Shown here: positions 9,049 to 18,183 of the stretch, piece after piece
Position numbering within the stretch: position 1 is the stretch's first letter
Layout: the number at the start of each line of letters is the position of its first letter
DNA from: Clostridium sp. NkU-1
GTDB taxonomy: Bacteria > Bacillota_A > Clostridia > Lachnospirales > Lachnospiraceae
DNA length: 64,000 nucleotides
Assembly (NCBI GenBank): GCA_001312405.1
Contig: BBDR01000016.1
Span: 37,637 to 101,636 of the forward strand
Direction of reading: 5' to 3'
Notes under the pieces: model-generated
What the model saw: the letters and a program-made list of their open reading frames with translations, nothing else
What the model was told of the DNA's origin: nothing
Databases searched by the model: none
Program-made: the position numbers and the translations under genes

Positions 9049-11065
9049 ATGAAGCACAAAAGAAAAAAAGCATATTTTTACGAAGCTGCTATTCGGTATC
9101 TCCATTCCAGTTATATTTATCTTTATTTTGTCAGGAGTTTTCATTTCAGGTCAGGCAGGAAAGAGTATGCAGGCCCAGTCGGTACAGACACTGGACTCGG
9201 CTTCCCTTGCGGCAGCAAACCAGGTGAATTCATTCCTGACTTTTTATTTAGCTGAAGTAAAGAGTGGGGCTGCAAACAGCCAGACGGAAGCCTTTCTTTT
9301 AAATGCAACCGGAAAGGTAAGGCTGCCAGACTGCGAGGGGTATCCCGAGATAAAGAAAACCCTTGATAATATCCAGGCTACGGATAAGGAAAATATCATT
9401 GCTGCATGGATTGCGGACCTGGATGTGAACCAGGTGACCCAGTCGGATAATTTCACCTCGGAAGACGGATGGGATATTTCCTCAAGGCCCTGGTACCGGT
9501 CTATGGAACTGGATCATCCGATCCTGACGGAGCCATATGTGGATGCGAGCACGGGACAGACAATTGTCAGCGCTGTCAGCGGAGTGTATAACAGCAAAAC
9601 CGGAGAACCCTTAGGAGTAATGGGAGTTGATATAAAATTATCCCAGCTGGTCACAATTTTAAGCAATTATAAGATCGGGAAAACCGGCTCTGTTATCCTT
9701 GCAACAGATGGCGGACAGATTGTGTATCACCCCAACAATGACCTGATCCAGAAGACCATTTCCGAGATTGACATTTCTCAGAATATCAAGGATGCATTTG
9801 CAGGCCAGACAGTTGGAAATTACAATTATACCATGGAAAAGGTTCCTTATTTTGGTTCCATTAACCGGGTAGGAGACTCTGGATGGCTGGTATTATCAAG
9901 CATTCACCAGTCAGAGGTGCTTTCCTCTAAAAAAGCAGTGGTAGGCACTATAACCACTGTCTTTACCCTGGGCTCTTTTGTCCTCATTCTAATTATTTTC
10001 ATCATGGCTAAGGGCATATCCAATCCCCTTAAAAAGCTGTCGGCCATTGCAGAAAGGATCGCAGAGGGAGAACTTGACCTTCAAGTAGACGTATCCGGCA
10101 ATGATGAGATCGGCATGGTGGCGGCGTCCCTGGGAAATACGGTGAGCCAATTGAAGAATTATGTGAATTATATAGATGAAATCGCCGCGGTATTAAACCA
10201 GATTGCGGATAAAGATCTGGTTTTCCAGTTACAGTATGATTATAAAGGGGATTTTGAGAAGATTAAAAGATCCTTGCTCAAGATCAGTGGCACGCTCACC
10301 ACTACCATGCAGCGGATCACTGCAACCTCTGATCAGGTGGCATACGGCTCCCAAAGCATTTCAGCCAGTTCTCAGGCTCTGGCCCAGGGAGCAACAGAGC
10401 AGGCCAGTTCCGTGCAAGAGCTGGCGGCAACGATCAGTGAAATTTCCCATAAGATCGAACAGAATGCAAAGGATTCTACAGGAGCCAATGAACAGGCACT
10501 CCTTGCTTCCAGGGAGCTGGAAACCAGCAACCACCACATGAGGGAACTGGTCTCAGCCATGGAAGAGATCAATGAAAGCTCCAGCGAGATCGGGAAGATC
10601 ATTAAGGCCATTGAGGACATTGCCTTCCAGACCAACATTCTGGCCTTAAATGCAGCCGTAGAAGCGGCCCGGGCAGGAGAGGCCGGAAAAGGCTTTGCAG
10701 TTGTTGCCGATGAGGTGAGGAATCTGGCTTCTAAAAGCTCAGAGGCCGCCAAAAGCACCACCTATTTGATTGAAGGATCCATTAAGGCTGTGGCAAATGG
10801 CTCCAGGCTTGTGGATGAAGCGGCTGAGTCCCTGGCAAATGCTGTGAACAGTACACGGTCGGTTTCTGAAATGATAGGAAGGGTTTCAGAGGCTTCCGTT
10901 CAGCAGTCCGAGGCGATCCAACAGGTTTCTGTGGGAGTTGATCAGATATCAGGCGTGGTTCAGACGAATTCGGCCACTGCGGAGGAAGGAGCTGCTTCCA
11001 GTGAGGAGCTTTTCGACCAGGCAGAGCTGTTAAAGGAACTGGTAAATGAATTTAAGCTTCATTGA
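9049..11065 (+). CDS. Methyl-accepting chemotaxis protein with dCache sensor, frame-interrupted
   Basis: Transmembrane chemoreceptor signalling through CheA/CheW. Translation probably starts at ATG 9049, 8 nt after AGGAGG; an A7 run at 9063-9070 carries one surplus base, and removing it restores a basic N-terminus followed by a membrane helix ([18 protein letters not shown]). Residues about 50-275 form an extracellular dCache-type ligand domain ([29 protein letters not shown]). A second membrane helix lies near residue 300, then HAMP ([19 protein letters not shown]) and a long MA signalling domain containing the invariant hairpin tip [19 protein letters not shown]. Total about 672 residues. 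The ligand is not predictable; PY-containing Cache domains often bind amino acids or carboxylates. Confidence 0.92.
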
Positions 11066-11073
11066 GAAAACGT

Positions 11074-11116
11074 AAAAAGATGCCCGGTAAATCGTTGGAT
11101 TACCGGGCATCTTTTT
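11074..11116. terminator. Bidirectional terminator between the chemoreceptor and HPr-like genes
   Basis: A 17-bp perfect inverted repeat (11074-11090 and 11100-11116, GATGCCCGGTAA core) with flanking A5 and T5 runs. It can serve both the plus-strand chemoreceptor gene and the convergent minus-strand HPr-like gene. Confidence 0.9.
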
Positions 11117-11120
11117 GTTC

Positions 11121-11373
11121 CTATGTAATGGTTATGCTGTTTTTTTTCAGGCAAAAAATCTGACAGAGAGTCCAGAATTTCCTCGTGGTCATTGTCATAG
11201 ATGATAAGCTCCAGACCGGCATCCGGACAAATGGTCATAAGGCCGAGAAAGGACTTGGCATCAATGATAACGCTTCCTTTGCATAAATCCATGTCGCAGT
11301 CGTATTGACTGACTGCTTTGACGAATGCAGTCACTTCGTCTACATTTCCTAAACGGATTGGGTACCTTTTCAT
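11121..11373 (-). CDS. HPr-like protein lacking the phosphorylatable His
   Basis: Small HPr-fold protein of about 83 residues. The serine-kinase target region is conserved (IDAKSFLGLM, the equivalent of the Ser46 site), but the N-terminal active-site loop, normally G-L-H-A-R-P, is replaced by GNVDEVTAF, so the PTS phosphoryl-transfer His is missing. This combination is what defines Crh-like regulatory paralogues, which report on glycolytic state without carrying PTS phosphate. ATG 11373 is preferred to an upstream GTG because GAGGTGAG precedes it. A surplus A in an A8 run near 11145 would extend the frame into the terminator; correcting it gives TAG at 11121-11123. Involvement in catabolite repression is inference. 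Confidence 0.75.
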
Positions 11374-11556
11374 ATGGCTCACCTCGTTAAAAAGATGGTT
11401 GTATTAAGATAAAATTCCAAGCTGATTATATGTAATATCTGATAAATAAGCCATGTCTTAATTTGTATAAAAACCGTCTTTTCTTGCAAATAATTCTGCA
11501 AAGGTGGTATAATAATCTGGGGAAAAACATAGAAATCTGTCGTTTGGAGGGGAAGC

Positions 11557-12531
11557 ATGAAAAAAGAACTTCTGGAACATTTAAGGAACGCATCAGAGGG
11601 GAAGAATGGTATATGGACGGAAAATGCTTCAGCCCTGTGCCACTGCGCTAAGGAACCGGGAAGCAGCCCGGTTGATGAAGACGCTGCAATGGGACAGAGA
11701 AAGGTGATGGACATGTGCTGCCAGCCTCACAAGGTTCCCATTCCGGATCATTGCCACAATTATGTGGAGCTGGTTTATATGTATAGCGGATCCACCGTAC
11801 ATGTGATTAACGAAACCAGTGTCCTGCGGCTGGATACCAATGATCTTCTGCTCATAAAGCAGGGGACGAGCCATGCCGTTGAACCCGCAGACGGGGAGGA
11901 TATTGCAGTTCATTTCTTTTTGCTGCCGGAATTTTTCTTCCATCTTGAGCTGATGCCGAGGAGGGGAATGTTCTGCGCCACTTTTTTTAACGGGTCCCCA
12001 TCAGGAAAGAATTCTATGGCAGATTACCTCCACTTTCATTTGCAGGATATGCTGCCTGCGAAAAATCTGCTGGAGAATATGATCTGGTCAATGATGAGAG
12101 GTAAAAAGGACAGACAGGACATTGATCAGGATACCATGGGAATCCTTATCATGGAGCTGTTTCATAATGCGGATAAGGCAGAATTGCATGATATGGCCCA
12201 ATATGAGGAAAAAATTGCAATGAATGCATATCAATATTTAGAGAATAATTATCCTTCCGCAACCTTAGAGGAGTTTTCAGCTCTTTCCATGCAGCCGCCA
12301 TATTATATCAGCCGTTTGTTTAAGCGGCATTATCAGGTGACGTTTACGGAATGTCTGCAGCTTATCCGGATGATGAGGGCGGCAAATTTTCTTACCTCCA
12401 CATCAAAGCCGGTAGAAGAGATCATTGCAGAAGTGGGCTATGAAAACAACAGTTATTTTCACCGGTTGTTTAAGGAACGGTATGGTATGACGCCCAAGCA
12501 GTACAGGGATAAGTCTAAGCATCAATTCTGA
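11557..12531 (+). CDS. AraC-family transcriptional regulator with cupin sensor
   Basis: Regulator of 324 residues, intact. Residues about 55-140 form an AraC-type cupin (PDHCHNYVELVYMYSG, then DTNDLLLIKQGTSHAVEP). Residues about 220-320 carry two helix-turn-helix motifs, the second being the well-conserved IIAEVGYENNSYFHRLFKERYGMTPKQYR. The start ATG 11557 follows TTGGAGGGG. It stands alone between an HPr-like gene on the other strand and a zinc-ribbon membrane protein, so its target is not evident; sugar-responsive control is typical of this architecture. Confidence 0.88.
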   Translation: MKKELLEHLRNASEGKNGIWTENASALCHCAKEPGSSPVDEDAAMGQRKVMDMCCQPHKVPIPDHCHNYVELVYMYSGSTVHVINETSVLRLDTNDLLLIKQGTSHAVEPADGEDIAVHFFLLPEFFFHLELMPRRGMFCATFFNGSPSGKNSMADYLHFHLQDMLPAKNLLENMIWSMMRGKKDRQDIDQDTMGILIMELFHNADKAELHDMAQYEEKIAMNAYQYLENNYPSATLEEFSALSMQPPYYISRLFKRHYQVTFTECLQLIRMMRAANFLTSTSKPVEEIIAEVGYENNSYFHRLFKERYGMTPKQYRDKSKHQF

Positions 12532-12621
12532 AAAGATTATGAAATATTTCCTGGGAACATTGACTTTCAATCAATACGTTATTATAGTTAAGGCAAAGTG
12601 AAAAGAGGCGGCAGATACAGG

Positions 12622-13026
12622 ATGAATGGATTTAGAGAACGTTTTGCGCGTTTTATGATTGGAAGATACGGCATGGACAGGCTGGGACAGTTTTTAAACG
12701 CCGCAGCTTGTATTTTTCTTGTGGCCGGCTTGTTTGGCGGCAGCAGGTGGCTGGACATTGGAGCTCTGGTTTTTCTGATTTTATGCTATTTTCGCGTGTT
12801 TTCAAAGGATATTGGAAAACGTTTTAAGGAAAACCAGAAATTTGAACGCATTTGGTTTCAAATCTCGGAAGTATTCCGAAGGTGGCGTTTCAAGCTTCAG
12901 CAAGCCAGGAAATATCATATTTATAAATGCCCGAATTGCAGGCAGAAGATCAGGATTCCCAGAGGAAAAGGAAGGATCAGCATTCATTGTCCGAAATGCG
13001 GCAATGATTTTATAAAAAAAAGTTAA
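12622..13026 (+). CDS. Small membrane protein with C-terminal zinc ribbon
   Basis: About 134 residues. Two short hydrophobic segments (LNAAACIFLVAGLFGG and LDIGALVFLILCYF) are followed by a basic linker and a C-terminal zinc ribbon with two C-x2-C knuckles (CPNC and CPKC) about 16 residues apart. ATG 12622 is chosen; GTG 12598 in the same frame is an alternative that would add a short basic tail. It lies 23 bp upstream of a DUF2156 gene and may be in the same operon. Such proteins are common but uncharacterised in Clostridia; binding of nucleic acid or protein by the ribbon is only a guess. Confidence 0.75.
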   Translation: MNGFRERFARFMIGRYGMDRLGQFLNAAACIFLVAGLFGGSRWLDIGALVFLILCYFRVFSKDIGKRFKENQKFERIWFQISEVFRRWRFKLQQARKYHIYKCPNCRQKIRIPRGKGRISIHCPKCGNDFIKKS

Positions 13027-13049
13027 CAGTAATATAGAAGGGAACAACT

Positions 13050-13971
13050 ATGAATTTACAATTTAAGCCGATCGAGGCAGAGGACATAAAGAAGATAGCG
13101 CCTTTTTATGCCTTGCGGCCCAACAGGACCTGTGACAGTGTTTATTTAGACAGCTTTATCTGGAGAGACTATTATCATGTGAAATATGCCATAAGCGATG
13201 ATAAGGCATTGCAGTTTTTGATGGAAAAAGATGGAGAGCCTTTTTCCGCAATGCCCATGTGCAAAGAGGAAGATCTTCCTCACTATTTTCAGGAAATGGT
13301 AGATTATTTTAATCAGGTTTTAAAAAAAGCCCCTTCGCATTTTTCTTGCGGATGAAGAGGCAATTAAATTCTTAAAGCTGGATCCGGAAAAGTTTGAGGT
13401 TAAAGAACAAGAGGACTTAAAGGATTATCTTTACGACGGGGAAGCCATGAGGACCCTGGCTGGGAAAAAGCTTCATAAGAAGAAAAATCACTTAAACTCA
13501 TTTTTAAGGGAATATGAGGGCAGATACGAATACCGGGCTCTTTGCTGCTCTGACCGGGATAATGTGCTGGAATTCCTGGATGATTGGTGGGAGAATAAGG
13601 TGGAAGCCGCAGAATTCGTCCGGCAGCTGGACTATGAGGTTATGGGGATCCATGATATACTTAAGAACTGTTCCCTGCTTAACGTGAGGATGGCAGGCGT
13701 TTATATTGACGGAACTTTAAAAGCCTTTACCATCGGCACCTACAACCCCTTTGAAAACATGGCAGTCATCCACATTGAAAAGGCTGACCCCACTGTTAAG
13801 GGGCTTTATCAGTTTATTAACCAGCAGTTTTTGATCCATGCATTCCCGGAAAAACCGGTGCTTATCAACCGGGAGGATGATGTTGGAATGGAAGGCTTAA
13901 GAAAGGCAAAAATGTCTTATTACCCCATTGATTTTGCAAGAAAGTACGGAGTCGTTCAGAAGGGCTTTTAA
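13050..13971 (+). CDS. DUF2156-family protein (aminoacyl-tRNA-dependent transferase fold), frame-interrupted
   Basis: About 306 residues when joined. The protein resembles the DUF2156 family, which shares its GNAT-like double fold with the C-terminal domain of phosphatidylglycerol lysyltransferase. Landmarks are the N-terminal CDSVYLDSFIWRDYY, the central KLHKKKNHLNSFLREYEGRYEYR stretch (given only in part here as KKKNHLNSFL) and FTIGTYNPFENMAVIHIEKAD, then INREDDVGMEGLRKAK. A surplus A in the A7 run at 13322-13328 breaks the frame; the second part resumes as PLRIFLADEEA. It precedes an Eis-type acetyltransferase by 2 bp, so the two acyltransferase-fold proteins are probably co-translated. 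Substrate unknown. Confidence 0.8.
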
Positions 13972-13973
13972 CT

Positions 13974-15026
13974 ATGATACGGTATTTGAAGCAGGAAGAA
14001 AAAGGCGAGAGCCGGCCGCTTTGGGAAAAGGTTTTTTTCTGAGGATTCCCAGAGCTTTATGGATTATTATTATTCGGACAGGGTAAAGAAAAATAAGATT
14101 CTCACTGCCTGGAAGGATGAGCGGGTAGTAGCCATGCTGCACCGCAATCCTTATGAGGTGGTGGTGAAGGATCGTTTATGGAAGATCGATTATATTGCCG
14201 GGGTTGCTACGGATCCGGACTGCCGCCATCAGGGATATATGAGGCGGCTTTTAAGCCGCTGTTTTTCTGATATGTACATGGAACGGATGGGGTTTTGTTT
14301 TCTGGTGCCCGCCAATCCGGCGATTTACTTTCCTTTTGATTTTACCTATATATGCGATCTGCCGGAAGTGGCGTTAAACGAAAAAGGACGGCAGCGCCTT
14401 AGCCGCCGCGCTTTCGTGGAACGGTCGGATGAATGCAGGGAAGTTGCAAGATTTGTGGGTAGGCAGCTGGAAAAAAAGGTATGAGGTCTATGCACTCAGG
14501 GATGAGGAATATTATCTGAACCTAAGCAGGGAAGTAAGAAGCGATAGAGGGGATCTGATCCTTCTTTTTACCAGAGATGAGAGAGAGAAAATGGCCGGTG
14601 TATGGGCTTATTACGGAGAAACGGCAGAAAATCAGAGAGAGCTTATTTGTCTGTCTGATTATATAAAGGAAGCAGGTCCATTAAAACCGGCTGTTATGGG
14701 CAGGATCATTCATCTGGAACAGTTTGTTACCGTGATACGCCTAAAAGAGGAATGCCCGGTCAGCGAGATGGAACTGTTTATTGAAGTAAAGGATGGCTTT
14801 ATCCGTCAGAATGACGGGGTGTTCCGGTGGCGGTTGGACCTCGAAGGCTCCTCCCTTATCCCGGTAAAAGATGAGGCTGGGATCAAGCCACATTTGTCCA
14901 TGGGAATCAGTGAAATGACCTCCTGGCTGTTTGGATATGGGATGCCGGATGTGCCTGAGGACAGAAGATCCATGGTGGAGCGAATCCGTCCTTTAAAGGG
15001 AGTCTTTTTTTGACGAAATCACTTAA
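13974..15026 (+). CDS. Eis-type GNAT acetyltransferase with SCP2-like tail, frame-interrupted
   Basis: About 350 residues when joined. The N-terminal GNAT domain has IDYIAGVATDPDCRHQGYMRRLL, the acetyl-CoA loop, seen here as PDCRHQGYMRRLL (about residue 80); a second GNAT-like half follows, and the C-terminal segment (IKPHLSMGISEMTSWLFGY) matches the sterol-carrier-like domain of Eis proteins, which acetylate aminoglycosides, lysines or peptides. Frames are broken by surplus bases in T7 at 14033-14039, A7 near 14472 and possibly T7 at 15004-15010; without the last correction the stop is at 15013. Translation begins 2 bp after the DUF2156 stop. Substrate unknown. Confidence 0.78.
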
Positions 15027-15174
15027 GAACTTTCCTGGAAGGGAAATAAAGCAGGTCAGCTTTGGCGGGTTCATTTGAATCCGCCTTATATTTTAGAATC
15101 AGTTGCCTGGCAGCGGAATATGCTGCTGGTCGAAGAATGAAAAAGTGATTAAAAGGAATTAAAGGAGAAAAGGT

Positions 15175-16164
15175 ATGTATCAGGCAGCAGAAGACAGATA
15201 TGAGAAAATGGAATACAAGCGTTGCGGAAGAAGTGGAATTTTACTTCCTAAGGTGTCATTGGGGTTATGGCAGAATTTTGGCCTGGAAAAGCCTTTGCAG
15301 GAGCAGCGGGAGATTCTTTTAAGGGCATTCGATATTGGGATCACCCATTTTGACCTGGCCAATAATTATGGCTCTCCGGCACTGGGGAAGGCCGAGGAGA
15401 ATTTCGGAGAGATTTTAAAAAGCGATCTTGGAAAATACCGGGATGAGCTGATCATTTCCACTAAGGCCGGATTCGATATGTGGCCCGGACCTTATGGAAA
15501 CTGGGGCTCCAGAAAGTACTTAATGGCCAGTCTGGACCAAAGCTTAAAACGGATGGGGCTGGAATATGTGGATATTTTCTACCACCACAGGCCGGATCCT
15601 GAGACACCCTTAGAGGAAACCATGGGGACGCTGGCTGACATTGTGAGACAGGGAAAAGCCCTTTATGTGGGTATCTCCAATTACGGAGATCAGGAAGCAG
15701 GGAAGGCGATTCTCATGTTAAAGGATATGGGAGTTCCCTGCCTGATCCATCAGCCAAGATACAACATGTTTGAGAGAGGGGCGGAAGATGGACTGTTTTC
15801 CACCCTTCTTGAAAACGGCGCAGGCTGTATCTGTTACAGCCCTCTGGCTCAGGGAGCGCTTACTGACAAGTATTTAAAGGGAATCCCTCAGGAATCCAGA
15901 GCAGCAAGAAAGGGAACGACCGTAGGCGGACGTTATTTGTCAGAGGAAAAGCTGGGGCAGATAAGACAATTAAATGAGCTGGCACTCGAGCGGGGACAGA
16001 CACTGGCCCGGATGGCCCTTTCCTGGGTGCTTCGGGAAGAAGCAGTGACTTCCGTTCTGATCGGAGCAAGCAGCGTAAAACAGCTGGAGGACAGCGCGTC
16101 TTGTCTTGAGAATCTTAAATTTACACAGGAAGAATTGGAAAGGATCGATTCTATTTTAAAATAA
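15175..16164 (+). CDS. Aldo/keto reductase (YghZ-like)
   Basis: NADPH-dependent oxidoreductase of the aldo/keto reductase superfamily, 329 residues, intact, with an AAAGGAGAAAAGG site before ATG 15175. The catalytic residues are visible: Asp and Tyr in FDLANNYGSPALGKAEENFG (quoted from DLANNYG onward, about residue 60), Lys in IISTKAGFDMWPGPYG and His in DIFYHHRPD. The GPYGNWGSRKYL segment is characteristic of the YghZ/Gpr subgroup, whose members reduce L-glyceraldehyde 3-phosphate or methylglyoxal. It is a monocistronic-looking gene ahead of the DUF951-rpsF block. Confidence 0.9.
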   Translation: MYQAAEDRYEKMEYKRCGRSGILLPKVSLGLWQNFGLEKPLQEQREILLRAFDIGITHFDLANNYGSPALGKAEENFGEILKSDLGKYRDELIISTKAGFDMWPGPYGNWGSRKYLMASLDQSLKRMGLEYVDIFYHHRPDPETPLEETMGTLADIVRQGKALYVGISNYGDQEAGKAILMLKDMGVPCLIHQPRYNMFERGAEDGLFSTLLENGAGCICYSPLAQGALTDKYLKGIPQESRAARKGTTVGGRYLSEEKLGQIRQLNELALERGQTLARMALSWVLREEAVTSVLIGASSVKQLEDSASCLENLKFTQEELERIDSILK

Positions 16165-16211
16165 ACAGGAAGCAATGAACGTTTGCCAGGATGGAAGGGA
16201 CAGCGAATGAT

Positions 16212-16409
16212 ATGAATTACGAGGTTGGAGATATTGTGAAACTTAAAAAACCCCATCCCTGCGGAAGCCAGGAGTGGGAAATCTTAAGAGTCGGTGCGGA
16301 TTTCCGTTTAAAATGCATGGGATGCAGTCATCAGGTCATGGTGCCAAGGAAGCTGGTGGAAAAGAACACCAGGGGCTTAAAAGGGCAGGATGGTCAGCCA
16401 AAGGCCTAA
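16212..16409 (+). CDS. DUF951-family small protein
   Basis: A 65-residue protein of the DUF951 family (YyzM-like), which is widely conserved near replication and ribosomal genes in Firmicutes but has no assigned function. It shows the family pattern: VGDIVKLKKPHPCGSQEWEI, LRVGADFRLKCMGC and a SHQVMVPR segment; three Cys could bind metal. ATG 16212 is preferred over ATG 16191 since it gives the usual MNYEVGDIV start and GGAAGGGA lies 11 nt upstream. It precedes rpsF, the usual position in this family of bacteria. Confidence 0.88.
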   Translation: MNYEVGDIVKLKKPHPCGSQEWEILRVGADFRLKCMGCSHQVMVPRKLVEKNTRGLKGQDGQPKA

Positions 16410-16455
16410 AACGATGAAAACCAAAGGAAAAAGTTGGGAAAGATGAGAAAAGGAC

Positions 16456-16484
16456 TTGCTTTTATCAGATGTTTCCGGTATAAT
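16456..16484 (+). promoter_or_regulatory. Vegetative promoter of rpsF-ssb-rpsR
   Basis: TTGCTT (16456-16461) and TATAAT (16479-16484) are separated by exactly 17 bp and lie about 70 bp upstream of rpsF, leaving a leader of about 70 nt. The leader can fold (GCTCCTG region with CAGGGGC), and leaders of rpsF in other bacteria bind the S6:S18 complex; whether this one does was not resolved. Confidence 0.75.
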
Positions 16485-16560
16485 ATTAATCCGTGACATA
16501 TAGATTCCTTGCTCCTGAAACTGAAAGCAGGGGCCAGAGACCACAAGGAGGTAAAGAAGC

Positions 16561-16848
16561 ATGAACAAATATGAGTTAGCCGTTGTTCTTAACGTAAAGC
16601 TCGAGGATGAAGAGAGAGCAGCAGCCATCGAAAAAGTTACAGGTTATATCACTCGTTTCGGCGGCGCTGTAACAAACGTTGATGAATGGGGTAAGAAGAG
16701 ATTAGCTTACGAGATTCAGAAAATGAAAGAAGGATTCTACTACTTCATCAAATTTGATGGCGATTCCACAACTCCCAACGAGTTGGAAGCACACATTCGT
16801 ATTATGGAGCCTGTCATCAGATACTTATGCGTAAGACAAGAGGCATAA
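16561..16848 (+). CDS. rpsF: 30S ribosomal protein S6
   Basis: Component of the central domain of the 30S subunit, where it binds 16S rRNA together with S18. The frame is intact at 95 residues, the normal length, and begins at ATG 16561 after AAGGAGG. The S6 signature is visible in the N-terminal YELAVVLNVKL strand, GKKRLAYEIQKMKEGFYYFIKF and the C-terminal IMEPVIRYLCVRQE. It is first in the rpsF-ssb-rpsR operon, so S6, SSB and S18 are co-expressed. Confidence 0.97.
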   Translation: MNKYELAVVLNVKLEDEERAAAIEKVTGYITRFGGAVTNVDEWGKKRLAYEIQKMKEGFYYFIKFDGDSTTPNELEAHIRIMEPVIRYLCVRQEA

Positions 16849-16870
16849 TAGATAAAGAAAGCGTGATCGT

Positions 16871-17323
16871 ATGAACAAAGTAATCCTTATGGGCAGATTG
16901 ACCCGTGATCCAGAAGTAAGATATTCCCAGGGAGAGCGTACTATGGCGATCGCAAGGTATACCCTTGCAGTTGACCGCAGAGGACGCAGAAATCAGGACG
17001 GCAATGAGCAGACAGCCGATTTTATCAATTGCGTTGCATTTGACAGAGCAGGTGAGTTTGCCGAGAAGTATTTCCGTCAGGGCATGAGAGTACTGATTTC
17101 CGGAAGGATCCAGACTGGAAGTTATACGAATAAAGACGGCATTAAAGTTTATACAACAGATATCGTTGTAGAAGACCAGGAATTCGCAGACAGCAAGGGC
17201 GGATCTTCCGGAGAAGGCGGCGGCTATCAGCCAGTCTCCAGACCGGCACCCTCCAGTGCAATCGGCGATGGATTTATGAATATTCCGGATGGAGTCGAAG
17301 ACGAAGGGCTTCCATTCAACTAA
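16871..17323 (+). CDS. ssb: Single-stranded DNA-binding protein
   Basis: Binds and protects single-stranded DNA in replication, recombination and repair. The 150-residue frame is intact, with an OB fold (NKVILMGRLTRDPEVRYSQ at the start, WVNC-type segment here as FINCVAFDRAGEFAEKYFRQG, then GRIQTGSYTNKDG), a Gly/Pro-rich flexible linker and the acidic tip ending in EGLPFN, the D/E-x-x-x-P-F protein-interaction tail. It lies 22 bp after rpsF and 21 bp before rpsR. Confidence 0.97.
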   Translation: MNKVILMGRLTRDPEVRYSQGERTMAIARYTLAVDRRGRRNQDGNEQTADFINCVAFDRAGEFAEKYFRQGMRVLISGRIQTGSYTNKDGIKVYTTDIVVEDQEFADSKGGSSGEGGGYQPVSRPAPSSAIGDGFMNIPDGVEDEGLPFN

Positions 17324-17344
17324 ATCTAACAGGAGGTAGTACCA

Positions 17345-17612
17345 ATGGCATATAATAAGAATGATAAAGCTGATGGCGCTAAGTTCAAAAGAGGCGGCAT
17401 GCGCAGAAGAAAAAAAAGTATGCGTATTCTGCGGAGAGAAGAACGGCGTTATTGATTACAAGGATGTAAATAAATTAAAAAGATATGTGTCTGAGAGAGG
17501 AAAAATCCTTCCTAGACGTATCACTGGTAACTGCGCAAAGCATCAGAGAGCGCTTACAGTTGCAATTAAGAGAGCAAGACATATCGCTCTGATGCCTTAT
17601 ACTATGGAATAA
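17345..17612 (+). CDS. rpsR: 30S ribosomal protein S18, frame-interrupted
   Basis: Essential small-subunit protein that pairs with S6. ATG 17345 follows AGGAGG. The first frame gives a basic N-terminus ([11 protein letters not shown]) and would stop early; dropping one A from the A8 run at 17410-17417 continues as [16 protein letters not shown], then [26 protein letters not shown] and ends MPYTME, a complete S18 of about 88 residues. Loss of S18 is not tolerated, so the shift is best explained as a sequencing error and is the clearest such case in the window. The last codons are duplicated at 21175, marking a probable integration site. Confidence 0.95.
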
Positions 17613-17764
17613 ATCCTTATTTTATAAGGGTTTGTGAGTAAAGTAAGGGATTTTTACTCAAAATTTACTCAAATCGGGATGGTTTTTTTCAAGTGGTTTT
17701 GAAACCGGAAAGAGAATTTCGTGATATGGAAAGACTTCACATGAGAGTGTGGGGTCTTTTTTTG
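17592..17764 (+). repeat. Direct repeat copy 1 (rpsR 3' end, integrase-arm-like motif, terminator)
   Basis: The repeat begins in the last 21 bases of rpsR and runs about 173 bp. From 17592 to about 17700 it is nearly identical to 21175-21283 (only a handful of differences). Inside are two tandem TTTACTCAAA motifs (17652-17672), a variable hairpin near 17690-17710 and a terminator hairpin (17731-17763, AAGAC...GTCTT plus T7) that ends the rpsF-ssb-rpsR transcript. Overlap of the repeat with a gene's 3' end and the paired 10-mers are typical of tyrosine-recombinase attachment sites. No recombinase gene is visible, so the att role is inferred. Confidence 0.75.
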
Positions 17765-18183
17765 TTGTAAAAATTTATTGAATAATTTGTTTATATGTGA
17801 TACAAGTGTAGATTAAATATAATAGATACCAATATTTAAAAGGTATCAGGTTAATTTGATGCAATAATTAAATGACCAATAAAATATCATGATATTATAG
17901 AAAATTAAGACAATATAGTATATAATCGGTGGTAGCAGATCATTTAATAATATGATTTACTTTTATACACAGTAGTATTTATCGTAAAGTACTTACACAA
18001 TAAAAATGTTTTAGTTATAAAAAAACAATGTATTTCTAAATTAGTTTATTATATATAGAAAGGGGTAGATGGTATACTTTTTTATTTTAATAATAGAGAA
18101 TCAGTTTCAAATTTAATTTAATAAAAAAATGAACTATAGTAGAAACAGTAAAATATTTAAATTATATTTATAGGGGTGATTTT
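17765..18183. other. AT-rich intergenic region inside the island
   Basis: About 420 bp with very high A+T and no ORF of note. It has several weak TATAAT-like boxes, none paired convincingly with a -35 element, and a modest GGGGTG site immediately before the start at 18184. I see no RNA gene here. Confidence 0.6.
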
